Shown: positions 8,482 through 16,853, counted from the stretch's first letter. The stretch is DNA of 64,000 nt from Leifsonia aquatica H1aii (GCF_000633535.1 NZ_AYMR01000006.1:62001-126000); one strand, 5' to 3'. Notes: a model not told the origin generated them from the letters alone. Numbers and translations are program-made.

Positions 8482-9089
8482 GCACCCTCATGCCGCAGCT
8501 CCTCGCCACCTGGACCTGGCGTCTGGAGCGCGTGCGCAGCGGGCGCACCATCCTGAGCCGCAGCCAGGCGAGGACGGCGCGGGCCGACCTCGTCAACGAC
8601 CGGGCCGCGCAACCCGAGGGGTACGCGGACTACGACGAGGAGTTCACGGCCGCTCTGGATGCGTTGCAGGTGCTCGCCCAGCAGCAGAACCGTCGTGACG
8701 ACCTGCTCTCCGTGTTGTCGACCGAGCGTCGTCGCCGCGAGGGTGACGATGCGCCCGCCGCGTCGACCGACCGGGGGCGGGTCTCCCTGGCCGCCGAGCA
8801 CGACCGGGTGCCTGCGGGCCTCCCCGAGATGCTGGACCAGTGGGTGCACCGGCTGATCCGGTACCGCAGCGGGGCCAAGCTCATCGCTCCCGTGGAGGCG
8901 GCGCGTGCGGAGATCCGGCTGCGCAACGAGGCCGACCTCCACCCCGGCGCGTACCGCAACACGATCGCGGGACCGTTCTACGGTCGCGTGATGCGAGAGC
9001 TGGGGGAGATCGCCACCAGTGATCGGCCCGGAGTGCATCTGGGCGGTCGCGGTCTGCACCGGGGCATCCCGAGCGACAGCCGCCGGTGA
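8478..9089 (+). CDS. Unrecognised protein with a two-fold internal duplication
   Basis: A 203-residue protein that I do not recognise. Two copies of one module are visible: about residues 8-66 and 117-176. They align without gaps at an offset of exactly 110: W12/W122, R15/R125, L16/L126, R18/R128, R20/R130, S21/S131, G22/G132, A31/A141, L38/L148, N40/N150, P46/P156, Y49/Y159. The shared pattern is W-x2-RLxRxRSG, then an Arg/Ala-rich helix, then N-x5-P-x2-Y. A hydrophilic Arg/Asp linker (about 80-110) joins them. It has no signal peptide or membrane segment. It overlaps the MBL gene (ATGA) and the following nuclease gene (GTGA), so all three are probably translated together. Confidence 0.75.
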   Translation: MSTLMPQLLATWTWRLERVRSGRTILSRSQARTARADLVNDRAAQPEGYADYDEEFTAALDALQVLAQQQNRRDDLLSVLSTERRRREGDDAPAASTDRGRVSLAAEHDRVPAGLPEMLDQWVHRLIRYRSGAKLIAPVEAARAEIRLRNEADLHPGAYRNTIAGPFYGRVMRELGEIATSDRPGVHLGGRGLHRGIPSDSRR

Positions 9090-9910
9090 CGCGGCGGCGT
9101 TCCCCCGCCCGCGTCGTGACGACGGTGGCGGGGATGGCGGTCGCCGCCGTGCTCGCTCTCTGCGGGTACGCGGTGGTGTCCGGCGGCGGAACGGACGTGC
9201 TCACCGGACCGGGTCCGCTCGCGCCGGAGCGGCCCGCGACGGCCTCTTCGGCGGCGGCCTCCCCGACGACGGCCTCCCCGACGACCGGCGCCGCCGCCTC
9301 GGCCTCGGCCGCCGCCTCGGCCTCGGCCGCGGCCGAGGGCAGGGATGCGGGCGTTCCGACCGCCGCAGAGGCCCGCGCGCTGCTCGCCGGCCTTCCCGTC
9401 AAGGGCAGCGCACCGGCCACCGGGTACGACCGGGTCGCGCGCTTCGGCGAGGCGTGGCGGGACGTCGACGGCAACGGCTGCGGCACTCGCGACGACATCC
9501 TGGCCCGCGACCTCGACGACGTCGTCCGGCGGGGGAGCTGCACGGTGCTCTCCGGCACGCTCGACGATCCCTACACCGGCACGCGCATCGCCTTCCAGCG
9601 CGGCCCCGAGACCTCGGCGCGGGTGCAGATCGATCACGTCGTCCCGCTGCTCGACGCTTGGCGCACCGGAGCTCAGGGTTTGACCAAGGAGGCGCGCGTG
9701 CGGCTCGCCAATGACCCCCTCAATCTGGTCGCGGTCGACGGGCCGACGAATCAGAGGAAGGGTGCGGGCGATGCTGCCACGTGGCTGCCGCCGTCGAAGG
9801 CGTACCGCTGCGTGTACGCGTCGCGACAGGTGGCGGTGAAGGCGGCCTACGGCCTCTGGGTCCTCCCGGCGGAGGGCGCGGCGCTCGACCGCATCCTCGC
9901 CGCCTGCTGA
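9086..9910 (+). CDS. Secreted or membrane-anchored HNH-family nuclease (DUF1524-like)
   Basis: A 274-residue protein starting at GTG, 4 bp inside the preceding gene. Residues 12-33 are a signal/anchor helix (VTTVAGMAVAAVLALCGYAV). A low-complexity Ala/Ser/Thr/Pro linker follows (about 48-86), then a nuclease domain. The domain has YDRVARFGEAW, DVDGNGCGTRDDIL, the catalytic QIDHVVPL around residue 180, and NLVAVDGPTNQRKG, the HNH arrangement seen in DUF1524-type exported nucleases of actinobacteria. The likely role is extracellular nucleic acid cleavage for nutrition or competition; the target is unknown. The linker looks like a cell-wall spacer. Confidence 0.85.
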   Translation: MTRRRSPARVVTTVAGMAVAAVLALCGYAVVSGGGTDVLTGPGPLAPERPATASSAAASPTTASPTTGAAASASAAASASAAAEGRDAGVPTAAEARALLAGLPVKGSAPATGYDRVARFGEAWRDVDGNGCGTRDDILARDLDDVVRRGSCTVLSGTLDDPYTGTRIAFQRGPETSARVQIDHVVPLLDAWRTGAQGLTKEARVRLANDPLNLVAVDGPTNQRKGAGDAATWLPPSKAYRCVYASRQVAVKAAYGLWVLPAEGAALDRILAAC

Positions 9911-10008
9911 GCCGTCCGTTCCGGAGGCGCGTCCGGCGCGCACCGCGTCCCTCGATGGGGGGCGCGAATCCCGCCCTACGGCGCGCGCTCGGGCACTAGC
10001 ATCGAGCC

Positions 10009-10962
10009 ATGCTGAGCCCTGTCGAGGCCGCGGCGCTCCTCGGAGTCGACCCGACCGCTGCCTCTCACGATGTCGAGAGCGCCTATCTCGCCCACCTGGC
10101 CGCCGTGCCCGCGCACGATGTCGAGGCCCGCGACCGCCTGGCGGCCGCCCGGGATGCGCTGGTCGCCGCCGCCCGCTGGCAGTCCCCCGGCGGCGCGGTC
10201 GCGCCGACCGTCCCCGCGCCGACCGTCCCCGCGGCTGCGTATCCGCCGCTGTCCGCGCCGCCGTACGGCGCTGCTGCGGCTCCGGGAAACCCGGCCTACC
10301 CCGGCACCGCACCGCACTCCGCCGCACCCGCCTACCCCGCCGCACCCGCCTACCCCGCCGCACCCGCCGCACCCGCCGCGCCCGCGTTCCCTGCTGCGCC
10401 CGTCTACGCCGGCGCACCGCAGTACCCGGGTGCCCCGCAGTACCCGGGTTGGCAGCAGTATCCGGGCAACCCGCAGTATCAGGGCCGCCCGCCGTATCCC
10501 GGCTACGCGCAGAGCACGGCCTACCCGGCCTACCCGCCCTACGCGCCGCCGCGCCGGGGGCCGTCGACGGGCGCGATCGTCGGCTGGGTCCTCGGCGGGT
10601 TCGCCGTGCTCCTCGTCCTCGTCGTCATCGCGGCGGTGGCGATCGTCGGTGCGGCGCGCTCGACGTCGGGCTACGACACCGCGGCCGGCACCGACGTCGG
10701 GTCGGCCTCGGGCGAGTACGTCGTCGACGGCGTTCGCGTCCAGTACGACGACACCGGGTGGGATTTCACGCTCACCTCGCCCCAGGACTGCCCCGCCGCC
10801 ACCGTCACGGTCGGGTTCAGCGACGACGAGAGCGGCCCGGCGGCCGAGGAGTTCACCGACACGGTCGCGCTCGCCGCGCACCAGCCGCACATCTACTCGG
10901 TCCCCTACGACGCCTCGAGCCTGCAGTACGCGAGCATCGACGCGATCGAGTGCGGCGCCTGA
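10009..10962 (+). CDS. Membrane protein with proline/tyrosine repeat region
   Basis: A 317-residue protein of unknown function. Residues 1-50 look like a short helical domain faintly resembling a J-domain (EAAALLGVDPTAASHDVESA) but without the HPD motif. Residues about 60-185 are a low-complexity repeat of APAYP and QYPG units. A single transmembrane helix follows (GAIVGWVLGGFAVLLVLVVI), then an extracytoplasmic domain of about 100 residues with two Cys (QDCPAAT and IECGA) that could pair. Similar Pro/Tyr-rich single-pass proteins are common in actinobacteria. A TAGCAT box at 9997-10002 lies 6 nt before the ATG (leaderless). Confidence 0.75.
   Translation: MLSPVEAAALLGVDPTAASHDVESAYLAHLAAVPAHDVEARDRLAAARDALVAAARWQSPGGAVAPTVPAPTVPAAAYPPLSAPPYGAAAAPGNPAYPGTAPHSAAPAYPAAPAYPAAPAAPAAPAFPAAPVYAGAPQYPGAPQYPGWQQYPGNPQYQGRPPYPGYAQSTAYPAYPPYAPPRRGPSTGAIVGWVLGGFAVLLVLVVIAAVAIVGAARSTSGYDTAAGTDVGSASGEYVVDGVRVQYDDTGWDFTLTSPQDCPAATVTVGFSDDESGPAAEEFTDTVALAAHQPHIYSVPYDASSLQYASIDAIECGA
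10316..10540 (+). repeat. Short tandem repeats encoding APAYP/QYPG units
   Basis: In-frame 15-bp-type tandem repeats (GCACCCGCCTACCCC units) lie at the left of this stretch, passing into 24-bp-type repeats encoding GAPQYP units. Because the units are multiples of 3, copy-number change would lengthen or shorten the protein without a frameshift. Confidence 0.7.
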
Positions 10963-11013
10963 CCGGCCCGCGCGGCCGCCGGGCGACACGCCCGTAAGGA
11001 TTCCGTAAGAACT

Positions 11014-11043
11014 TTTCACAAATTACTGAAACAAGCGTAGAGT
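11014..11043 (+). promoter_or_regulatory. Promoter of the ABC exporter operon with embedded inverted repeat
   Basis: A -35 box TTCACA (11015-11020) and a -10 box TAGAGT (11038-11043) are separated by exactly 17 bp; the ATG follows 7 nt after the -10 box, so the message is probably leaderless. TTTCA (11014-11018) and TGAAA (11027-11031) form an inverted repeat across the -35 region, a plausible operator. Upstream, CGTAAG occurs twice at 10993 and 11004, 11 bp apart. The local A+T-rich composition contrasts with the flanks. Confidence 0.75.
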
Positions 11044-11050
11044 CCCGCGC

Positions 11051-12016
11051 ATGGACACAGTGATTGAGGCCACCGGCCTCGAGAAGCGCTTCGGCCGGGT
11101 GCGCGCCCTCGACGGGCTCGACCTCTCCGTCGCGGCGGGCGAGGTGCACGGCTTCCTCGGCCCGAACGGTGCGGGCAAGTCCACCACCATCCGCATCCTG
11201 CTGGGCCTCGCCCGCGCCTCCGGCGGCAACGCGACGGTGTTCGGGCGCGACCCGTGGAAGGACGCGGTCGACCTCCACCGTCGCATCGCCTACGTACCCG
11301 GGGACGTCAACCTCTGGCCGAACCTCTCCGGCGGTGAGGCCATCGACCTGCTGTCGCGGCTGCGCGGCGGAGCGGCTGATCGGTCCGCGTACGCGGAGCG
11401 CAAGAAGCGGCTGATCGATGTCTTCCAGCTCGACCCCACCAAGAAGGGCCGGGCGTACTCCAAGGGCAACCGGCAGAAGGTCGCCCTCGTGGCCGCGTTC
11501 GCGACCCCCGCCGACCTCTACATCCTCGACGAGCCCACGAGCGGGCTCGACCCGCTGATGGAGGCCACCTTCGACGCCGAGATCGCGCGGATCGCGAAGG
11601 AGGGTGCGACGGTCCTGCTCTCCAGCCACATCCTCTCCGAGGTGGAGCAGCTCTGCGACCGCGTCAGCATCATCCGCGCCGGCACGACCGTGGAGACCGG
11701 CACGCTCGACCAGTTGCGGCACCTGACCCGCACCGAGGTGTCGTTCGCCGCCGACGGCGTCACGGAGGCCGCTCTGGCGAGCATCCCGGACGCCCACGAC
11801 CTGCACGTGCGCAACGGGCGGGTGACCTTCACCGCCGACAGCGACGCCCTGCCGCCCGTGCTGACGGCACTGGCAGGGCTGGATGCGCGGAGCCTCACCG
11901 TCGCGCCGCCCTCCCTCGAGGAGCTCTTCCTGCGGCACTACGGCGACGAGTTGCCCGGTTCCGTCGAGGAGGGTGCCGCCCGATCGGACGGCATCGAGGC
12001 GGCGACGGGACGATGA
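11051..12016 (+). CDS. ABC exporter ATP-binding protein (DrrA-like)
   Basis: A 321-residue ATPase subunit of an ABC-2 type exporter. Walker A is GPNGAGKST at residues 37-45 and Walker B is LYILDEPTSGLDP near residue 157. The signature loop is degenerate, YSKGNRQK instead of LSGGQ, which is usual in the DrrA/antibiotic-exporter subfamily. The last ~100 residues are the C-terminal extension typical of this group. The start overlaps no gene, while its stop overlaps the permease start by 4 bp (ATGA). Probably exports a hydrophobic compound together with the permease; regulation likely by the GbsR/MarR-like gene downstream. Confidence 0.9.
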   Translation: MDTVIEATGLEKRFGRVRALDGLDLSVAAGEVHGFLGPNGAGKSTTIRILLGLARASGGNATVFGRDPWKDAVDLHRRIAYVPGDVNLWPNLSGGEAIDLLSRLRGGAADRSAYAERKKRLIDVFQLDPTKKGRAYSKGNRQKVALVAAFATPADLYILDEPTSGLDPLMEATFDAEIARIAKEGATVLLSSHILSEVEQLCDRVSIIRAGTTVETGTLDQLRHLTRTEVSFAADGVTEAALASIPDAHDLHVRNGRVTFTADSDALPPVLTALAGLDARSLTVAPPSLEELFLRHYGDELPGSVEEGAARSDGIEAATGR

Positions 12017-13716
12017 GCGCCACCACCGTCCCCGACCGCACCGGCGCGCACCGCCTCGCGTCGTCCACGGTGCGCTCCGGCGGCGCCGCTCGCACGCTCG
12101 GGATCCTGCTGCGCCAGCGCCTGCGCCGCGACCGGTGGCAGCTGGTCATCTGGCTCGTCGGCATCGGCGTGCTGGCGCTCTTCTCGGCGGCGGCGATCGC
12201 GCAGACCTATGGGAACGCGACCAGCCGCGCGGAGCTGCTCCGGCTCGCGATCGCCAACCCGACCATCCTGATGCTCCGCGGGCTGCCCGACGGGACGAGC
12301 TTCGCAGCGGTCACCTTCTTCGAGATCTTCACCTTCCTCGCCCTGCTCGCGGGGCTGATGAACACCTTCCTCGCGGTCCGCCACTCGCGCGCGGAGGAGG
12401 AATCGGGGCGGGCTGAACTGATCGGATCCACGCCCGCCGGCCGTCTGCTGCCCACCGCCGCGACGGTCGTGCACGGGCTGCTGGCCGACATCGCCCTCGC
12501 GCTCGTGACCGCCCTCGGCTTCATCGCCGCCGGCCTCCCGGTCGGTGGATCCTTCGCCGCCGGTGCGGCGACCGGCGGCGTCGGTGTCGCCTTCCTCGCC
12601 GTCGGCCTGCTGCTGGCGCAGATCATGAGCACCTCCCGCGGGGCGAACGGCTTCGCCGCCGCGCTCGTGGTGCTCGCATACCTCCTGCGCGGGATCGGCG
12701 ACGCGACCGGGACGCCGACGGGCGACGGGACCCACCTGGTCGCCGGGTGGACCAGCTGGCTGAGCCCGATCGGCTGGGGCGAGCAGGTGTCGCCGTACGG
12801 GAGCGTCACCGGATGGCCGCTGCTGCTGCAGCTCGGCTTCGCCGCGGTGCTGATCGGCATCACCTTCTCCCTCCAGGCCGTCCGCGACTCCGGGGCGGGC
12901 GTCGTCGCCGAGCGCGCCGGCCGGCGAGACGCCCTGCCGGTGCTGCGCGGGCCGCTCGGCCTCGCCTGGCGGCTGCAGTGGCCGACCATCGTCGGTTGGA
13001 CGGTCGGCGGGGCCGCCACCGGTGCCCTCGCCGGCGCGCTCGGCAGCCTGGTCAGCAGCTCGATCGCGAACAACCCCGACCTCTCCGACATCCGCTCGGC
13101 CATCGGCCGGATCGGCGCCGGAGGGTCGGGTCCGCTCACGCAGCTCTTCATCTCGGCGATCTTCGCCATCGCCGGCGTGCTCGCCGCGGCGTGCGCGGTG
13201 CAGGCCGTCATCCGGCTGCGGCAGGAGGAGGCCGCCGGCACCGCCGAGGCGCTGCTCACCGCGCCGCTCTCCCGGGTCCGCTGGCTGTTCGGCTTCGTTG
13301 TCGTCGGCATCGGCGCTGTGCTGCTGGTGCTGATCGCCGCCGCCCTCGCGTCCGGGCTCTCGGCGGTCGCCTCGGGCGAGAGCGCGGCGCGCATCGGAGA
13401 CTCGTTCGTCGCCGCAGCGGCCCAGCTTCCCGTCGCCCTCGTCTATCTCGGCGTGCTGACGCTGGTGTTCGTCGTCCTCCCCGGCTGGACCATCCCCGTC
13501 GGATGGACCGCCCTCGGCCTCGGCGCGTTCATCGGGATCTTCGGCGGCCTGATCGACCTCCCCGACCCCATCCGCCACCTCTCGCCCTTCGCCGACGCGC
13601 CCGTCGTCGTCGGTGACGTCGACTGGACCGGGGGATACTGGATGTTCGGCATCGCGATCGTCGCCCTGGCCGCGGCCGCCGCCCTCCTCCGCCGCCGCGA
13701 CGTCGCGATCGGATAG
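12013..13716 (+). CDS. ABC-2 type exporter permease
   Basis: A 567-residue polytopic membrane protein made of two similar halves, each with about six membrane segments. It resembles the large fused permeases annotated as polyketide-antibiotic exporters in actinobacteria. The first helix follows a basic N-terminus (RQRLRRDRWQLVIWLVGIGV). Between the halves is a cytoplasmic stretch with AGRRDALPVLRGPLGLAWRL. It works with the ATPase encoded 4 bp upstream by overlap. The substrate is unknown; drug or lipid export are the usual roles. Confidence 0.88.
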   Translation: MSATTVPDRTGAHRLASSTVRSGGAARTLGILLRQRLRRDRWQLVIWLVGIGVLALFSAAAIAQTYGNATSRAELLRLAIANPTILMLRGLPDGTSFAAVTFFEIFTFLALLAGLMNTFLAVRHSRAEEESGRAELIGSTPAGRLLPTAATVVHGLLADIALALVTALGFIAAGLPVGGSFAAGAATGGVGVAFLAVGLLLAQIMSTSRGANGFAAALVVLAYLLRGIGDATGTPTGDGTHLVAGWTSWLSPIGWGEQVSPYGSVTGWPLLLQLGFAAVLIGITFSLQAVRDSGAGVVAERAGRRDALPVLRGPLGLAWRLQWPTIVGWTVGGAATGALAGALGSLVSSSIANNPDLSDIRSAIGRIGAGGSGPLTQLFISAIFAIAGVLAAACAVQAVIRLRQEEAAGTAEALLTAPLSRVRWLFGFVVVGIGAVLLVLIAAALASGLSAVASGESAARIGDSFVAAAAQLPVALVYLGVLTLVFVVLPGWTIPVGWTALGLGAFIGIFGGLIDLPDPIRHLSPFADAPVVVGDVDWTGGYWMFGIAIVALAAAAALLRRRDVAIG

Positions 13717-13724
13717 GAGCTGGC

Positions 13725-14213
13725 ATGGCGAAGGACCCGATCGCGCTCGCCGACGTGCGGGAGCACTCCGCCGCGATCCTCGCCGCGGCCGGGTTCCCGA
13801 AGATGCCCGCGCGTGTGCTCATGGCCCTGACCGTGACCGAGCAGCCCGGTCTCACCGCCGCCGAGCTCGCCGAGACCCTCGCCGTCAGCGCGGCCGGGAT
13901 CTCGGGCGCCGTGCGCTACCTCCAGACCCTCGGCATCATCCGCCGCGTCTCCCAGTCCACGAGCCGCCGAGACCGCTACGAGCTCCCCTCGGACTGGTAT
14001 GCCCTCATGGTCCGCAACAGCCCGATCTACGCCGCTCTCGCCGACCAGGCCGACGTGGGTCTCTCCGCGGTCGACGACCCGGCCTCCCCGGCCACCGAGC
14101 GCCTCCGCGACATGGCAGGCTTCTACCGCTTCCTCCAGGGGAGGCTGCCGGAGCTGATCGGGGAGTGGGAGGGCGTGCGCGCGGCGACGCAGCCCCATTC
14201 CGTCCCACGCTGA
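13725..14213 (+). CDS. GbsR/MarR-like transcriptional regulator
   Basis: A 162-residue winged-helix regulator. The HTH is in residues about 30-75 (MPARVLMALTVTEQPGLTAA, then ELAETLAVSAAGISGAVRYL, wing ISRRDRYEL-like STSRRDRYELP), as in the GbsR/MarR family. The C-terminal helices would dimerise. It starts 8 bp after the permease stop with a GGAGC ribosome site (about 13716-13720), so it is the third gene of the exporter operon and probably an autoregulator responding to the exported drug. The inverted repeat in the operon promoter is a candidate site. Confidence 0.85.
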   Translation: MAKDPIALADVREHSAAILAAAGFPKMPARVLMALTVTEQPGLTAAELAETLAVSAAGISGAVRYLQTLGIIRRVSQSTSRRDRYELPSDWYALMVRNSPIYAALADQADVGLSAVDDPASPATERLRDMAGFYRFLQGRLPELIGEWEGVRAATQPHSVPR

Positions 14214-14293
14214 GCCGCCTCCCGGCCGTTCGCCCCCGGGTCGGTCAGACTGGGCGGAGCACCACCACCCGCAGCCAGAACGGGTGGCGCACC

Positions 14294-14409
14294 ACCGCAC
14301 CGGCACCACCGGCGCCAGCACCACCGCGCCGGCACCGCCAGCACCAGCACCACCGCGCCGGCACCGCCAGCACCAGCACCACCGCGCCGGCACCGCCGGC
14401 ACCAGCACC
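14294..14409 (+). repeat. Four-copy 29-bp tandem repeat (minisatellite)
   Basis: Four head-to-tail 29-bp units begin at 14294, 14323, 14352 and 14381. Units 2 and 3 are identical, unit 4 has one change, and unit 1 has a few. Each unit is a G/C-only mixture of GCACC and GCCGG words apart from the A residues. The array lies directly upstream of the small membrane protein gene. Since 29 is not a multiple of 3, copy-number change would shift any reading frame crossing it and alter the leader length. Confidence 0.92.
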
Positions 14410-14422
14410 ACAGGGGGACCCC

Positions 14423-14824
14423 ATGCGTTTCACCACGCCCCGGCAGAAGGCGATCGTCATCGCCGTCCTGGTCGCCGTCGACATCGTGCTGGTCTTCCTC
14501 CTCGACGCCCTGCACTCCGAGCTCGGGTCGATCGCGCTCACCGTGCTGCAGACAGCGGGGTGGTACCTCGCGACGCGCGTCTTCCGAGGCCCCGGGGAGT
14601 CGCTGCAGGCCGCTCGACCGTGGTGGCGGATGACGAACCGTCCGCTGCTGTCGGCGGTGCTGGGTGCTCTCTACGGGGTCTCGGCGCTGGCCAACGCGAT
14701 CTTCTCGTTCGCCGGTTACGGCAGCGTCTCCGGCTGGGTGTCGATCCTCGGGCAAGCCGTCCTGGCGGCGTTGTTCGCCACCTCGGCCACGCGGTTGCGT
14801 GCCCTGGCCCGCGTCCCGGCCTGA
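14423..14824 (+). CDS. Small four-helix membrane protein, unknown
   Basis: A 133-residue protein with about four transmembrane helices: AIVIAVLVAVDIVLVFLLDA, SIALTVLQTAGWYLATRVF, LLSAVLGALYGVSALANAIF and GWVSILGQAVLAALFATSA. I do not recognise a family. The ATG at 14423 is preceded by an AGGGGGA ribosome site about 4 nt upstream. The frame is open far upstream, through the repeat and opposite the regulator gene, but codon use there is not convincing. The adjacent minisatellite would form its 5' leader. Expression may depend on read-through from the exporter operon. Confidence 0.7.
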   Translation: MRFTTPRQKAIVIAVLVAVDIVLVFLLDALHSELGSIALTVLQTAGWYLATRVFRGPGESLQAARPWWRMTNRPLLSAVLGALYGVSALANAIFSFAGYGSVSGWVSILGQAVLAALFATSATRLRALARVPA

Positions 14825-14840
14825 GCCGTAGGCTGGGGGC

Positions 14841-16814
14841 ATGACGCTCGCCTCCGGTATCGCTTCCGACGAACTCGACCCCACGATCCGCCCGCAGGAC
14901 GACCTGTTCCGGCACGTCAACGGCAGGTGGATCGACCGCACCGAGATCCCCGAGGACAAGGCCCGTTGGGGGTCGTTCATGGTGCTCGCGGAGCAGTCCG
15001 AGGCGGCGGTGCGCGAGATCATCCAGGCCGCGCAGGATGCGCCGGAGGGCACGGAGGAGCGGAAGTTCGGCGACCTCTACACGAGCTTCCTGGACGAGGA
15101 GCGGGTGGAGGCGCTGGGCATCCGGCCGATCGAGGCGCAGCTCGCGCTGGCGAGCGACGTCGACTCCATCGCGGGGCTGCTGCGGACCCTCGGCAGGCTC
15201 GAGCGTCACGGCGTCGGCGGTTTCTACCAGCTGTTCGTCGACAATGATCCGGGCGACCCGGAGCGCTACCTCGTCTTCGCCGAGCAGGGCGGCATCTCGC
15301 TGCCCGACGAGTCGTACTTCCGCGAGGAGCGGTTCGCGCCCATCCGCGAGGCGTTCGTCGCGCACATCCAGCGGCTGTTCGAACTCGCCGGCCTCGACGG
15401 CGCCCCCGAGCGCGCCCAGCGGGTGTTCGACCTGGAGACCGAGATCGCGGCCCAGCACTGGGACAACGTCGCCTCCCGCGACTCCGAGAAGACCTACAAC
15501 CTCTACACCTGGGCCGATGCCGACACCCTCTTCGCCGGTGGCGGCGGCGACCCGGAGGCGAGCCTCGACGAGTGGGCCGCCGCGCTCGGTGCCCCGGAGG
15601 GTGCGCTCGCCGAGATCGTGCTGCGACAGCCGTCGTTCACCTCCGGCCTCGCCGGCCTGCTCACCGCGTCTCGGCTCGAGTCGTGGAAGGACTGGCTCGC
15701 GTGGCAGATCATCCACGGCGCGGCCCCGTACCTGCCGGGCGACTTCGTCGACGCCAACTTCGACTTCTACGGCCGCGCCCTCACCGGCACCCCGCAGATG
15801 CGCGCCCGCTGGAAGCGCGGCGTCTCCCTGGTGGAGGGTGCGATGGGGGAGGCCGTCGGACGCATCTACGTGGAGAAGCACTTCCCGCCCGCTGCGAAGG
15901 ACGCGATGGACGACCTGGTCGCCCACCTCATCGAGGCGTACCGGCAGAGCATCCGGACCCTCGAGTGGATGGGCGAGGAGACCCGCGACCGCGCCCTGGA
16001 CAAGCTGGAGAAGTTCACCCCGAAGATCGGCTACCCGGTGAAGTGGCGCGACTACTCCGCACTGCAGATCGACGCGACCGACCTGGTCGGCAACGTGCGT
16101 GCCGCCGCCCTGTTCGAGTTCGACCGCGAGCTGGGCAAGATCGGCACGCCGCTGGACCGCGACGAGTGGTTCATGACGCCGCAGACGATCAACGCGTACT
16201 ACAACCCCGGCTTCAACGAGATCGTGTTCCCTGCGGCCATCCTGCAGTACCCGTTCTTCACGGCCGACCGCGATGCAGCGGCCAATTACGGGGCCATCGG
16301 AGCGGTCATCGGGCACGAGATCGGGCACGGGTTCGACGACCAGGGCTCCAAGTTCGACGGCGACGGGCGCCTGGAGGACTGGTGGACCGAGGCGGACCGG
16401 GCAGCGTTCGAGAAGCGCACCGGGAGCCTGATCGAGCAGTACAACGCGCTGGCTCCCGCCCAGGTGCCCGAGCACCACGTCAACGGCGCGCTCACGATCG
16501 GCGAGAACATCGGCGACCTGGGCGGCCTCGGCATCGCCTGGAAGGCCTACCTGCTGTCGCTCGACGGGCAGGAGCCGCCGGTCGTCGACGGCCTCACCGG
16601 CGCCGAGCGGTTCTTCCTCTCCTGGGCGCAGGCCTGGCAGCAGAAGGGCCGCGACGCGGAGGTCATCCGCCTCCTGGCGATCGACCCGCACTCGCCGAAC
16701 GAGTTCCGCTGCAACCAGATCGTGCGCAACATCGACGCCTTCTACGACACGTTCGGCGTGGTGGAGGGCGACGCGCTCTGGCTCGACCCGGAGTCGCGCG
16801 TCACGATCTGGTGA
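14841..16814 (+). CDS. M13-family zinc metallopeptidase (PepO/neprilysin-like)
   Basis: A 657-residue endopeptidase of the M13 family. The zinc motif HEIGH is near residues 492-496, followed by GFDDQGSKFDGDG; the third ligand is in ENIGDLGGL near residue 555; the substrate-binding NAYYNP is present near residue 453. The length is normal for bacterial members. There is no signal peptide, so it is likely cytosolic and acts on peptides. The C-terminus ends in VTIW and lacks the CxxW cysteine of mammalian enzymes, as expected for bacterial ones. A TAGGCT box at 14829-14834 is 6 nt from the ATG (leaderless). A hairpin follows the stop. Confidence 0.92.
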   Translation: MTLASGIASDELDPTIRPQDDLFRHVNGRWIDRTEIPEDKARWGSFMVLAEQSEAAVREIIQAAQDAPEGTEERKFGDLYTSFLDEERVEALGIRPIEAQLALASDVDSIAGLLRTLGRLERHGVGGFYQLFVDNDPGDPERYLVFAEQGGISLPDESYFREERFAPIREAFVAHIQRLFELAGLDGAPERAQRVFDLETEIAAQHWDNVASRDSEKTYNLYTWADADTLFAGGGGDPEASLDEWAAALGAPEGALAEIVLRQPSFTSGLAGLLTASRLESWKDWLAWQIIHGAAPYLPGDFVDANFDFYGRALTGTPQMRARWKRGVSLVEGAMGEAVGRIYVEKHFPPAAKDAMDDLVAHLIEAYRQSIRTLEWMGEETRDRALDKLEKFTPKIGYPVKWRDYSALQIDATDLVGNVRAAALFEFDRELGKIGTPLDRDEWFMTPQTINAYYNPGFNEIVFPAAILQYPFFTADRDAAANYGAIGAVIGHEIGHGFDDQGSKFDGDGRLEDWWTEADRAAFEKRTGSLIEQYNALAPAQVPEHHVNGALTIGENIGDLGGLGIAWKAYLLSLDGQEPPVVDGLTGAERFFLSWAQAWQQKGRDAEVIRLLAIDPHSPNEFRCNQIVRNIDAFYDTFGVVEGDALWLDPESRVTIW

Positions 16815-16817
16815 CCC

Positions 16818-16853
16818 GGACACGTGCGTCGCTCCTCGGCGACGCACGTGTCC
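16818..16853 (+). terminator. Strong hairpin after the M13 peptidase gene
   Basis: A perfect 15-bp stem (16818-16832 with 16839-16853) with a 6-nt loop TCCTCG, starting 4 bp after the stop codon. It lacks a T tract, as is frequent for high-GC actinobacterial terminators. Confidence 0.8.

Noticed and set aside
14294-14409. Possible CRISPR array
   Set aside because: Units are contiguous with no spacers, only four copies, and no cas genes nearby.
14284-14844. Open frame through the 29-bp repeats
   Set aside because: The repeat frame rotates every unit and the product is low-complexity; the ATG at 14423 with a ribosome site in another frame is better.
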